From Thermoprotei archaeon (lineage in GTDB: Archaea; Thermoproteota; Thermoprotei_A; Sulfolobales; Desulfurococcaceae): a DNA stretch of 18,449 nt. Location: contig QMWW01000005.1 in the NCBI GenBank assembly GCA_003661825.1, positions 1 to 18,449 on the forward strand, given 5' to 3'. Position 1 is the first letter of the stretch. Each line of letters begins with the position of its first letter. The position numbers and the translations under genes are program-made. The notes under the pieces are model-generated. The model made no database searches and had not been told where the DNA came from. It saw only the letters and a list, made by a program, of their open reading frames with translations. Below are positions 1 through 7,930 of the stretch, piece after piece.

Positions 1-39
1 GTATACTGGTATACTGGGTTAGAAGTGTTGTGCTCTATA

Positions 40-49
40 TTTTTATAAA
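40..49 (+). promoter_or_regulatory. TATA box of first Alba gene
   Basis: An A/T element reading TTTTTATAAA lies about 30 bases before a plausible transcription start near 70-74. A GAGGT ribosome binding site follows at 90-94, seven bases before the ATG at 102. The spacing matches archaeal TBP/TFB promoters. The call rests on pattern and position only. Confidence 0.5.
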
Positions 50-101
50 AGAGTTTCCGATATAGATTCTATGACATAGTATAGTTGTAGAGGTAGTGTG
101 T

Positions 102-371
102 ATGAGTACTGGGTTAACGAAGACGGTTGATATTGGTAAGAAGTCGATCGATGACTACATATTTGAGATCATAGTGAGTTTTCAGGAGGGTATAGATACC
201 GTGATTATTCGTGGATATGGTGCTCACATAAGCAAAGCTGTCGACATCTATAACGAGCTATATAGTAGGCTGGGGGATAGTATAGAGCTTTTAAACGTTG
301 AAATAGGTAGTGAACGCCGTGGAGGAAGGGTTAAACCATTTATAGCTATACATGTCAAGAGGAAGTACTGA
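102..371 (+). CDS. Alba family chromatin protein (divergent paralogue)
   Basis: Alba is a small dimeric protein that coats DNA and RNA and compacts the archaeal chromosome. This 89-residue copy has the family layout: a GKKSIDDYIFEI segment near the N-terminus matching the canonical lysine pair, then a G-HISKAVDIYNEL helix corresponding to the RAISKAVD motif, and a basic C-terminal strand. It lacks the RGRAISK core of the second copy at 4182, so it is the divergent Alba2-type member. I chose ATG 102 because GAGGT sits seven bases upstream; an in-frame GTG at 96 would add two residues. The 3' end overlaps the end of the convergent reverse gyrase gene by 17 bases. Confidence 0.88.
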   Translation: MSTGLTKTVDIGKKSIDDYIFEIIVSFQEGIDTVIIRGYGAHISKAVDIYNELYSRLGDSIELLNVEIGSERRGGRVKPFIAIHVKRKY

Positions 372-3300
372 AGACGGCTTCTCTACTAGATAACGGTAGG
401 TTGTGCTTCTCGATAACCTCGACTACACCGAGTATAGCATGTGCAGCAGATAATTCTCCACACGCTATACGGTCTACGTATTCCTCCATAACCTGTGTAG
501 TAGCTGTTGATACTAGGTCTGGATAATTGCCTGCTAGGTAATCGTATACTTCTATCCCCGTCTTTGTCGGTATCAAGTACCCTATTTTCTTAGATCTAAT
601 GGTGTATCCATGTCTTATGAGGTTATCGATTATCTTAGCGTACGTACTAGGTCTTCCGAGTTTTTCATTCTTCATTCTATGTACTAGCTCGCCTTCGCTG
701 TAGAGCTTAACCTTAGACGCAATAGTTTTGAATACTACCTCTACACCTGAACACACGGTATCAACGTTCTCTAGCTCCGGATATATCCGGGGTTTAGAAA
801 CGACGTTGAATCCATCTTCAAGTACCCGTATCCCTAGAACTAGGTCTCCAATATGGTGTCTCCCCACATATACGCTGTAAACATGTTTTAGTATTCTATA
901 GGGCTTCATCTGGCTAGCGATAAATCTTTTGAATATTAATCCATAGACCCTGTAGTGGAGCTTTGTTAATGGGATGGGAAGCGATAAGACGCCTTCAGTA
1001 ACAGCTTTCTCGAGATCCACCGGGTCTAGAGGATATACCGGTCTGATAGCTTCATGTGCACCGTGCTCGCCCCAGTGACTTGGTCTTGCTAAGCTACTCC
1101 ATCCTTTCGCCTCTAAGTACTTAGTAGCTATAGATATTCCTGTAGATGATACGTAGTGGTTACTCGTTCTGTGATACGTTATCAATCCTAGTTCGAATAG
1201 CTCTTGCGCGATCTTCATAGTCTTTGATGCAGGTAAGCCTAGCTTACTAGCATCGGAAAGCAATTCGTCTGTTGTATAGGGTGGTTTAGGCTTAACTAGT
1301 TCGTCGCGCTTTTCCTTGAGTATGAGCTCAGCCTTAGTAGCAGATAGAAGCTCGTTGTAGAGCTCTTTATCAGCAACTGGTATACACGTTGATACATGTA
1401 TACCTGGGTAAGATGTTAGTCTGTAGACTATTTTCCTGCACTTATTCTCTAAGTACTTCTTGTAGCGCTCTATGATCCAGCCTAGAACAGGAGTTTGAAC
1501 TCTTCCTGCCCCGAGCCAGTTTTTCCCATACTTCCTCCATAGATTATGGCTTAAGCTAAACCCTATGAGTCTATCGAGGACTCTTCTATAGATCTCTGCT
1601 TCTACTAACTTATAGTCTATACTCCTTCTCTTAGTGAGAGCGTTTATAAACTCTTTAGCGGTAATCTCGTGTAGCTCTATCCTCCATACGTTGTTGTTAA
1701 ATCCTTTAATAGCAAGGTATACGTCGTACGCTATCTTCTCCCCCTCTATATCGGGATCCGTTGCTATGTATACCTCGTTGGCTTCTCCGGCTAGTTTACG
1801 TAGAGCATTTACAACTTCGGCTGAATCAACATAGGTTTTGCTACCGCATCGTGGACATTGTGTGCCATAGGTGAACTGGTATCCACATATACGGCATTTC
1901 TTAATTGTTTCATAACGCGGCATTATGTCATACTCTGTTATATCTATGCCGTAGTTAGCCACATTGGGATCTGTCGTGAGGTCGTATATATGGCCGCGAG
2001 TAGCTATGACATTTAAATGTATGATTTCTTCGTTCTTTATAAACGGTATTTCATATACATTCAGCGATCCGATCCTCCTCCTCACTGGTTTACCAAAGAA
2101 TCTCGCTATAGTCTTAGCTTTAGTCGGAGATTCCACGATTACTAGTATGTTCCTATACTTTATCCCTCCCTTCTCCAGCTTTTCCCTGGTTTCCTCGATT
2201 AGCCTGGCTTCTTTGTTTAAATCAATAGCTTCTATCGGTTTGAATAGTTTTGTATTCGTGTAAAACCCTAGTCTTAAGTCAAGAGATTTTACAAGGTTTT
2301 CGAAAACTTTGTACTCGACTACTAGCGAGAAACCATGAGTCATTCTCCCTAAGTACAGTCGGCTGGTCCTACCACTAGCCTGTATATAAGTTAATGCATC
2401 AGGTATTACTGCATACCATTTCCGGTTTTTCTCTGAGTAGTAGAACGTTATAGTACCCATATCTACAACTGTTTTAGCCTTTACTATTTCCTTTATTTTT
2501 TCTGAAACAGTGTTATAGTACTCCCTTAGCTCGCTATAGATCTCCTTGATTTTCGCGTTCTCCACATCTTCTAGTTCTAGTCTACCTCTTAATAGCATAG
2601 ATAGTATCTTGATCTCGCCCGGTGTGAGCGAGAATACTTTATTCCTGATGTCCAGCGCTATTTTACGGTACTTTTCATCCATTGTTGTCTCGTAGAGGTA
2701 GAGAGCGGCTCTTATTAGGATCTTAGGTGAAGCTAGCATAGTCCCTAAATCGAGGGTGAAGACTGGAGTACCGAGGAATATGACGTACTTGATAGTTCTG
2801 GGTGCATCTATCCCTCTAACGCTTACTCCGTAATAGCTAGAACTCCCGATTATGAAATCTAACTTTCCCTCGACTAGCTTCTCGATCGACCCCGGCTCTG
2901 CATAGCCTACTCTATACCCGCTACTAACTAGCTTAGTCTCTATATTCTTAGCAATTTTTACCAGAGAGTCCTTAAATGGGTGTCTAGGACTTACCAGGAT
3001 TAAGCCGCCGGGTCCCAGTTTCTCTATTACTTTGTATATAGCCGTGGAATCCGTGTGATCTATGTACATAAACGTGTCTGTTACGTTTCTTCCATATACG
3101 GTTATACCCGATATATCTACTCTTAATAGATCTCTCAGGATCTTGGCATATATTCCTCGCATTTTTCCAGTAGCAGAAGCTATCACTACTTGTTTTACCT
3201 CTATAGTTCTTGTTAGTTCTTCTAGCTCTGCCTCTATTTCTACGAGTTTCCGGATATATTCTTCGTAAAGATCTTCGCGATTCATTGCTTTAGAGAATAA

Positions 3301-4011
3301 AGCTCTCCATAGAATGCGGTGTTTTTCCTTTACTTTCTCAACTATGGATTCATTATAGCCTATTAGTTTTAATAGCTTCTTAACATTCTTATCGCTTTTA
3401 AGCAGTGAATCAACATCATCTATTACGACTATGTCTATTCCTGAACTGAGAATTATCTCTGTGTTCTTAACCATGAAATTATTTGTTAGAATAAGGATAT
3501 CGAACTGCCCTGTCCTCATAGAACTTAGTACTTCTTCCCTAGCTTTTTTGCTAGCGCTAGAGTCGTAGATCAATATATAGAGGGGTTTTCTCAACTTACT
3601 GGCTAGTGTGTGGAGCTTGCTGTATACTTGCCTAGCTAAAGCTCTAGTAGGGGTTAAATACAGGATCTTCCTCCCATACCGAGCTGCACTATAAATAGAG
3701 TATACGAGCAGGAGCGTTGTCTTCCCCATACCCGTAGGCGCTATTATGACAGTATTCTCTCTATCCAGTAGTCGTTTAGCCCATGTTTTCTGCGCTCCCC
3801 AGGGTTTATGCCCTACTAGTTTTTCAAATACTTCTTCAAAGTCCTCGAGCTCTTCTTCAAAATATTTGTGGAGGAGGAGTCCTCCAGGAACGTTTTGTTT
3901 CTCGCTAAAACACCTAGTGCACATGTTATGCTTAATTATAGATTCAGCGTCTGCTTCCCTTCCACAAATAGGGCAAATACCGCTGTATATGGGATTTAGC
4001 TTGATCTCCAC
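355..4011 (-). CDS. rgy: Reverse gyrase (helicase-topoisomerase IA fusion)
   Basis: Reverse gyrase uses ATP to introduce positive supercoils and is the hallmark enzyme of hyperthermophiles. The 1218-residue product has all expected parts. There is an N-terminal zinc finger (C13, C16, C31, C34). The SF2 helicase half has Walker A APTGMGKT ending at T98 and motif II DDVD at 198-201. The topoisomerase IA half has a TOPRIM domain with Glu627 in VIVESPTKAKT, a second four-cysteine zinc finger near 705-725, and DPD at 752-754. The catalytic Tyr946 lies in LITYHRTS. No key residue is missing, so it should be active. The GTG start is supported by GGGGAGG four bases upstream and a short leader. It converges on the first Alba gene and diverges from the second. 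Crenarchaea often carry two reverse gyrases; only one is seen here. Confidence 0.97.
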   Translation of the reverse strand: MEIKLNPIYSGICPICGREADAESIIKHNMCTRCFSEKQNVPGGLLLHKYFEEELEDFEEVFEKLVGHKPWGAQKTWAKRLLDRENTVIIAPTGMGKTTLLLVYSIYSAARYGRKILYLTPTRALARQVYSKLHTLASKLRKPLYILIYDSSASKKAREEVLSSMRTGQFDILILTNNFMVKNTEIILSSGIDIVVIDDVDSLLKSDKNVKKLLKLIGYNESIVEKVKEKHRILWRALFSKAMNREDLYEEYIRKLVEIEAELEELTRTIEVKQVVIASATGKMRGIYAKILRDLLRVDISGITVYGRNVTDTFMYIDHTDSTAIYKVIEKLGPGGLILVSPRHPFKDSLVKIAKNIETKLVSSGYRVGYAEPGSIEKLVEGKLDFIIGSSSYYGVSVRGIDAPRTIKYVIFLGTPVFTLDLGTMLASPKILIRAALYLYETTMDEKYRKIALDIRNKVFSLTPGEIKILSMLLRGRLELEDVENAKIKEIYSELREYYNTVSEKIKEIVKAKTVVDMGTITFYYSEKNRKWYAVIPDALTYIQASGRTSRLYLGRMTHGFSLVVEYKVFENLVKSLDLRLGFYTNTKLFKPIEAIDLNKEARLIEETREKLEKGGIKYRNILVIVESPTKAKTIARFFGKPVRRRIGSLNVYEIPFIKNEEIIHLNVIATRGHIYDLTTDPNVANYGIDITEYDIMPRYETIKKCRICGYQFTYGTQCPRCGSKTYVDSAEVVNALRKLAGEANEVYIATDPDIEGEKIAYDVYLAIKGFNNNVWRIELHEITAKEFINALTKRRSIDYKLVEAEIYRRVLDRLIGFSLSHNLWRKYGKNWLGAGRVQTPVLGWIIERYKKYLENKCRKIVYRLTSYPGIHVSTCIPVADKELYNELLSATKAELILKEKRDELVKPKPPYTTDELLSDASKLGLPASKTMKIAQELFELGLITYHRTSNHYVSSTGISIATKYLEAKGWSSLARPSHWGEHGAHEAIRPVYPLDPVDLEKAVTEGVLSLPIPLTKLHYRVYGLIFKRFIASQMKPYRILKHVYSVYVGRHHIGDLVLGIRVLEDGFNVVSKPRIYPELENVDTVCSGVEVVFKTIASKVKLYSEGELVHRMKNEKLGRPSTYAKIIDNLIRHGYTIRSKKIGYLIPTKTGIEVYDYLAGNYPDLVSTATTQVMEEYVDRIACGELSAAHAILGVVEVIEKHNLPLSSREAVFSTSS

Positions 4012-4047
4012 TATTCCTCCCCGTAGAAGGAATGGGTAGTTGGTTAG

Positions 4048-4056
4048 CTATATTAA
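4048..4056 (-). promoter_or_regulatory. rgy: TATA box of reverse gyrase
   Basis: On the minus strand the element reads TTTAATATA. It would place transcription start near 4026, giving a leader of about 15 bases that contains the GGGGAGG ribosome binding site. A second minus-strand TATA-like sequence, GTATAAACTT, lies near 4079-4088 and is an alternative. Confidence 0.45.
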
Positions 4057-4108
4057 ACCAGGAGAGAGTGTATCACTAAGTTTATACCGATCCTGTGCCA
4101 TAGAAAAG

Positions 4109-4118
4109 CTTTTAAATA
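4109..4118 (+). promoter_or_regulatory. TATA box of second Alba gene
   Basis: CTTTTAAATA is preceded by a purine-rich GAAAAG that could act as a BRE. Transcription would start near 4140, leaving a leader of about 40 bases before ATG 4182. It is separate from the divergent reverse gyrase promoter, so the two genes share an upstream region of about 170 bases. Confidence 0.5.
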
Positions 4119-4181
4119 AGTTTCACGGATTATGGTACTCTAGTAAATTCGATAGACAAAATAGTGTCGGGGTACTCTAGT

Positions 4182-4478
4182 ATGTCCGAGGCAGAGCCAC
4201 AGACTGCAAACACCGTATTAGTCGGTAAAAAACCTGTAATGAACTATGTAATAGCAGTGCTAACCCTAATACACCAGGGAGTTAAAGAGATAATAGTAAA
4301 AGCTAGAGGACGTGCTATAAGCAAAGCAGTAGATACCGTAGAGATTGTAAGGAACAGATTCCTACCGGGTAAACTAGATGTAGAGGATATCAAAATAGGT
4401 AGCCAAACAGTAACTAATCCACAGGGACACGAGACTAGAGTAAGCATTATCGAAATCAAATTAAAGGTTAAAGAGTAA
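4182..4478 (+). CDS. albA: Alba chromatin protein (canonical)
   Basis: This 98-residue protein is a textbook crenarchaeal Alba1. It has VGKKPVMNYV with Lys16 and Lys17, the pair whose acetylation is known to weaken DNA binding in the Sulfolobus protein, and then KARGRAISKAVDTVEIVRNR at the dimer and DNA-binding surface. The C-terminal strands are basic. Starting at ATG 4182 gives the family length and puts the lysines at their usual positions; an in-frame GTG at 4164 would add six residues. It most likely pairs with the divergent copy at 102 to form heterodimers (inference from known Alba1/Alba2 behaviour). It is transcribed alone, divergent from reverse gyrase and convergent with the gene ending at 4527. 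Confidence 0.96.
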   Translation: MSEAEPQTANTVLVGKKPVMNYVIAVLTLIHQGVKEIIVKARGRAISKAVDTVEIVRNRFLPGKLDVEDIKIGSQTVTNPQGHETRVSIIEIKLKVKE

Positions 4479-4502
4479 GGATAATCGAATGCTCAGTATT
4501 AA

Positions 4503-4526
4503 TAGGAGCTAAAACGGTTTTTCCTA
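4503..4526. terminator. Possible bidirectional terminator between convergent genes
   Basis: An inverted repeat of TAGGA and TCCTA encloses a run of A and then a run of T (GGTTTTT). It fills the 48-base gap between the end of albA and the end of the convergent gene at 4527. Archaeal termination depends mainly on oligo-T, so the T-run is the more relevant part. Confidence 0.3.
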
Positions 4527-4973
4527 CTATACAGTGCCTTTATCAGGGCTTAGTCGCTTCCTCTTTCTACAAATATAGTTCTTATATAACTCTTCGATGT
4601 AGTTTAAGAACCCTACACATCTATACTCCATAGGCGTATCGCCTACTAGAAGATTCATACGTTTTAACCTCCTGATTACCGAGAAAGCTGTTTTACGCGT
4701 TAAATATAGGGAATTAACTAATACATCAACTGCATCTCCAATGTTCCATTTTGTTCCATCCTCTCTACAGAGCAAATAGTATGCTAAGAGCTCTCTTTTC
4801 TTAAGTAGTCGTTTCCACTTCCCACAACGCTCCAAGCCTGTCTCCCTACTAGTTACCTTATGAGTATGTACTCGTATGATCCTCGCTATAGACCCTTCAA
4901 TGTATACTAGTATATATGGCTTTGTAAAATACTTTGTAAAATTGGATGATAGGTTATGGGAAGGGTGAAACAA
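4527..4973 (-). CDS. Unrecognised protein with HTH-like segment
   Basis: I do not recognise this protein. It is basic overall. A likely helix-turn-helix or winged-helix segment, VNSLYLTRKTAFSVIRRLKR, lies around residues 86-105, and a lysine/arginine-rich tail follows, so nucleic-acid binding is possible (inference). The start is unsettled. The longest frame opens at a TTG at 4973 with no ribosome binding site and would overlap the start of the divergent gene at 4956 by 18 bases. An internal TTG at 4835 has GGGAGA five bases upstream, avoids the overlap and gives 102 residues. The codons between the two starts still look typical of this genome, so I keep the longer form while noting the shorter as at least as likely. 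Confidence 0.5.
   Translation of the reverse strand: MFHPSHNLSSNFTKYFTKPYILVYIEGSIARIIRVHTHKVTSRETGLERCGKWKRLLKKRELLAYYLLCREDGTKWNIGDAVDVLVNSLYLTRKTAFSVIRRLKRMNLLVGDTPMEYRCVGFLNYIEELYKNYICRKRKRLSPDKGTV
4910..4919. promoter_or_regulatory. Possible shared bidirectional TATA element
   Basis: GTATATATGG reads as a TATA box on both strands. In the plus direction it predicts transcription start near 4941, 15 bases before ATG 4956. In the minus direction it predicts a start near 4888, which would support the shorter TTG 4835 start of the divergent gene. Confidence 0.35.
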
Positions 4974-5660
4974 GGATCAATAGTGGTGTGCGCCTCCGGG
5001 TGTAGAGGAGAAGAACTTATATCCATTTTCAGAGCGCTCGGAGAAGTGGGGATAAATAGTGTAAGAGTATCTGTTAAGCCGGGGTATATTTATGGGAAAA
5101 TTTCAGGGGCTTCGAGGACACAGCAATACGCAGTACCCCCCTTCTCCTTGATCATAGAACACCCCTCTAAAAACATTGTTGAGGTCTTAGCATCTAAACA
5201 TGAGTGCTTAGAGATATATACGATAGACATTGACTCTTGGATTGATACGGCTGTTCTCAGTATAACAGGTTATCTGGACATCTATGCTAAGATCAATAGA
5301 GTGGTAGAGGAGTGTGGTGAAGAGAGAATCGAGTATAACCACATTTTGCTAGACTTTGGATGTGAAGGATTTAGCTGCCGTGACATTTACGTTTTTGACT
5401 ACATCAATGCACCGTATTCTTGGGCTGGTCGGATTCTACCATTCAATAACGTATATAGAGAAGTTCTTAGGAAAGCATCTAGTGAGAAACTGATGAAGCG
5501 GTTGCTATGCTATGCTATTGATGAAAAAGGCGAGTACATAGAAGTAGCTGTACTCGAAGTCGGAAAGACGAAGTACTACATAAAAATCAATATATCGAAG
5601 AACTGTCAGTTGATCAAAGAGTATATTGCCTGGCTACTACTAGATTTATTGCTAGGGTAG
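4956..5660 (+). CDS. Unrecognised conserved-looking protein
   Basis: The 234-residue product matches no family I can name. It looks like a soluble alpha/beta protein: an N-terminal strand SIVVCASGC, an amphipathic helix GEELISIFRALGEVG, further strand-helix units and a hydrophobic C-terminus IAWLLLDLLLG. Cysteines are scattered (13, 17, 83, and several near 118-142) without a clear zinc pattern. ATG 4956 follows a TATA element by about 40 bases and has only a weak GATGATAGG site upstream. In-frame GTG codons shortly after are alternatives. The last nine bases overlap the end of the convergent XPB gene. It lies between an HTH-like gene and a repair helicase, but nothing in its sequence ties it to repair. 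Confidence 0.65.
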   Translation: MGRVKQGSIVVCASGCRGEELISIFRALGEVGINSVRVSVKPGYIYGKISGASRTQQYAVPPFSLIIEHPSKNIVEVLASKHECLEIYTIDIDSWIDTAVLSITGYLDIYAKINRVVEECGEERIEYNHILLDFGCEGFSCRDIYVFDYINAPYSWAGRILPFNNVYREVLRKASSEKLMKRLLCYAIDEKGEYIEVAVLEVGKTKYYIKINISKNCQLIKEYIAWLLLDLLLG

Positions 5661-7298
5661 AAAATTGTTTATATCCCATTTCTTCCTCTTACGAGCTTGT
5701 GCTTCCTCAGGGGTTCTCTCAAGAACTATTTCGTATAGACGTGCCTCAACGTCTCCTCCCTTGGGTCTTAGCAATCTACCAAGTCTCTGTATAAACTGTC
5801 TTCGCGACCCTGTTCCCGATACTATTATGCCTACATTTGCATCAGGTATGTCTAACCCCTCATCACCAACAGTAGTTACAACTAATACGTCGCTAGTAGC
5901 CTCGCGGAAGTCGTGGAGTACGCGTTTACGCTCGTCAACCGGTACTTCGCCAGTTAGTAGATAGGCGTTTAGAGCTCTGCTGATCGTTTTAGCCTGATCA
6001 ACGTATTGCGTAAATACTATTATTTTTGATCCTCTGCTCAGCTCTCTTTTAGCTATTTCAACAGCTTTATCGATCTTAGCCTTCGACCTAGCCATAAGCA
6101 TTCTCAACTGGCTATGTATCCTTAGAGCTTTCTTAGCTTGCTCATTCCCTCTCTTAGCAGCTTCGAGGACTTCTTGAAAACTGGAGTAGCCTATCAAAGA
6201 CCTATACTGTTTTCTTAGATCCTCGAAGAGCTTCTTCTCTTCACGCGTTAATTTAACTTTAATAGTGTAGATCTTATAATGAGCTAAGTACCCCATTTTA
6301 GCAAGTTCTGCTGGAGATCTGTAGTACACTATTCCGCCTAGCAGTGGAAAGAGCTCTTCATGTTTACCGTCTTCTCTTATAGGCGTAGCTGATAAACCCA
6401 TTCTGTATCTTGCAATACTGTGTAATGCGATGTATCTAAACTTCTCTGCTGGTAGGTGATGGACTTCGTCAACTAGTAGAAAATCAAAGAAGGGAGAAAC
6501 CTCGTTTATTAATCTAAAACCGCTTTGGTACGTGGTAATGGTTATTGGAGCTAGCCTCTTTTCCTCGCTATACATTAGCCCTACAAGGTATGGCTCTATA
6601 TTGGTATATTTAATGATGGCGTCTCTCCATTGAAACATCTGTTCCCTTGTATACGTTATTATAATTGTCCTAGCGTTTGTCTTGGTTATAGCAGCTATTC
6701 CTATAATAGTCTTACCGGATCCTGTTGGAAGCGCGATAATGCCCTTGTATCCATTGTTGATCCACTTCTCCAGGGCTTCTACTTGGTAGTTTCTGAGATT
6801 TATATTCGTAAGCTTGGCGCTTATTGGCAGGGGCTTATCTCTAAGAAGATCATCTTTATCTATGATCTTGATTCCTAGCTTTTCGATCTCCTCTTTAATC
6901 ACGTAGAGGGAATAGGGAAGAACTCTGAAGATTAACCCTGTTCTACTCTTTGATGAAAATCTTGCAGTAACGCGTCTTAGTACATCGCGTACTCTATTAT
7001 ATATGGGGTAAGGAATAGAGACTTCTACCAGTCCCTGCACTTTATTCCATGTAAGCGTTACCCCTACTTCACTATAAAGTTTTTTAAGCTCTTCTAGCCC
7101 CGACCTATCGATTTCTAAGCCATAGGTTTGTATCAATAATACTACGTCTTCATACATATAGCCGCTTCTTAGAGCTTTATTTAGGTTAAAGATAAATATA
7201 GAGCCTTCTCCTTGTATGTATCCTTTGTAATCTGCTATTCTCAGGATTTCTTTAAACACGGCCTCATCAAGCCACTTCCTGGACTTTATAGTGATCAA
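5652..7298 (-). CDS. xpb: XPB-type DNA helicase
   Basis: Archaeal XPB is an SF2 3'-5' helicase related to the eukaryotic TFIIH and repair subunit. This 548-residue protein has an N-terminal damage-recognition region of about 160 residues. The core follows: Walker A LPTGSGKT with Lys196, DEVH at 277-280 and LSATP near 302. The XPB-specific RED motif is at 308-310, motif V is GDEGLDIPDA, and motif VI is QRLGRLLRPKG. All catalytic residues are present. The start is a TTG with GGAGG in good position inside the end of the upstream gene, only two bases away, so the two are translationally coupled. In many archaea XPB is paired with the nuclease Bax1; no Bax1 is seen next to it here. Confidence 0.94.
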   Translation of the reverse strand: MITIKSRKWLDEAVFKEILRIADYKGYIQGEGSIFIFNLNKALRSGYMYEDVVLLIQTYGLEIDRSGLEELKKLYSEVGVTLTWNKVQGLVEVSIPYPIYNRVRDVLRRVTARFSSKSRTGLIFRVLPYSLYVIKEEIEKLGIKIIDKDDLLRDKPLPISAKLTNINLRNYQVEALEKWINNGYKGIIALPTGSGKTIIGIAAITKTNARTIIITYTREQMFQWRDAIIKYTNIEPYLVGLMYSEEKRLAPITITTYQSGFRLINEVSPFFDFLLVDEVHHLPAEKFRYIALHSIARYRMGLSATPIREDGKHEELFPLLGGIVYYRSPAELAKMGYLAHYKIYTIKVKLTREEKKLFEDLRKQYRSLIGYSSFQEVLEAAKRGNEQAKKALRIHSQLRMLMARSKAKIDKAVEIAKRELSRGSKIIVFTQYVDQAKTISRALNAYLLTGEVPVDERKRVLHDFREATSDVLVVTTVGDEGLDIPDANVGIIVSGTGSRRQFIQRLGRLLRPKGGDVEARLYEIVLERTPEEAQARKRKKWDINNFLP

Positions 7299-7300
7299 AG

Positions 7301-7732
7301 CTAATCCTCCATATACACCATTGCATCTTCAATAGGGAGAGACTCTACTACAGCTTCCTTCCAGTCAGTTCCTCCGCAAATACTTATGTATAAGGATCTC
7401 GATAAAACAGGTGGTATATAAAAAGAGGCCGTACCTCTATGATATTTTATGGTGTAGGATCTTCTAATGATCTCCTGTACTTGCCTATCTAGCGTTTTGT
7501 CCTTACTCATCGATATGATCATTCCCTTAAACTTTATAGAGAACTCTCTTCTCTCTACAGGCAATATCTGCAGCACTAAGCACAGTTTGTACTCTTTTAA
7601 ACAAGTCTTACATATTAGAATATATGGTTCACCGGTAAATAGGCTCTCCTCAACTGCCTTTTCTAAGAGTTTCTCCGGGAGTTTGAAACGATGGAGCTCT
7701 GGCTCGATCTGGCTTATCCTGTATTGATTTAT
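7301..7732 (-). CDS. Unknown gene upstream of XPB, apparent ATA start
   Basis: The only canonical start in this frame is a GTG at 7576 (91 residues), with no ribosome binding site. The frame stays open upstream to a TGA at 7739-7741, and the extra 52 codons look coding: PEKLLEKAVEES, then GEPYILICKTC with C41, C44 and C51. That stretch contains no ATG, GTG or TTG. A GGTGA ribosome-binding sequence at 7739-7743 lies six bases before an ATA at 7732, which would give 143 residues; I annotate that form as the best-supported start, though it is unusual. Remaining features are a basic central helix (LDRQVQEIIRRS) and an acidic end. It precedes XPB by two bases with shared translation signals, so a role with that helicase is a reasonable inference. 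Function unknown. Confidence 0.55.
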   Translation of the reverse strand: MNQYRISQIEPELHRFKLPEKLLEKAVEESLFTGEPYILICKTCLKEYKLCLVLQILPVERREFSIKFKGMIISMSKDKTLDRQVQEIIRRSYTIKYHRGTASFYIPPVLSRSLYISICGGTDWKEAVVESLPIEDAMVYMED

Positions 7733-7735
7733 GAA

Positions 7736-7793
7736 GGGTCACCGCGTGGGTTTCTCGTCACTTATCAGGACTTAAAACCTCGTTCATCCCTAA
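7736..7793 (-). ncRNA. C/D box guide sRNA candidate A
   Basis: Minus-strand order: box C GGGATGA (7784-7790), a 15-base guide (7769-7783), D' CTGA (7765-7768), a 3-base spacer, C' GTGACGA (7755-7761), a 12-base guide (7743-7754), box D GTGA (7739-7742). C and C' each differ from RTGATGA at one position and D differs at one. A TATA box at 7815-7822 predicts transcription start near 7792, right at box C. The same bases form the leader of the gene at 7301, and its ribosome-binding GGTGA overlaps box D. I could not assign an rRNA target. The promoter fit is strong; the imperfect boxes lower confidence. Confidence 0.5.
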
Positions 7794-7814
7794 ATCCCCA
7801 TATTCTCATTCCTG

Positions 7815-7822
7815 TTTATAAA
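7815..7822 (-). promoter_or_regulatory. TATA box for sRNA A and the XPB operon
   Basis: The minus strand reads TTTATAAA within CAAATTTATAAAC. A start about 27 bases downstream falls near 7792, directly before the box C of sRNA candidate A and about 60 bases before the gene at 7301. No other good minus-strand TATA element is seen for the XPB operon. Confidence 0.5.
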
Positions 7823-7930
7823 TTTGTTATACGTATTAGCTGTTGAAACAGAGACCTTGTCCGTAAAGTATTTATCTAGTAAGGTTTTAATGATTTAATC
7901 AACCGATTTAATATTTGGATGGTGTAGTCT

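Noticed and set aside
1..16. Tandem 8-base repeat GTATACTG at the window edge
   Set aside because: Only two copies, at the edge of the window, with no flanking structure; too little to call a repeat feature.
3746..4039. Plus-strand open frame of 97 codons opposite reverse gyrase
   Set aside because: It is antisense to the conserved zinc finger and Walker A region; a mirror frame without promoter or ribosome binding site.
7467..7727. Plus-strand open frame of 86 codons
   Set aside because: It lies antisense to the better-supported gene at 7301-7732, is serine/leucine rich as mirror frames are, and has no ribosome binding site.
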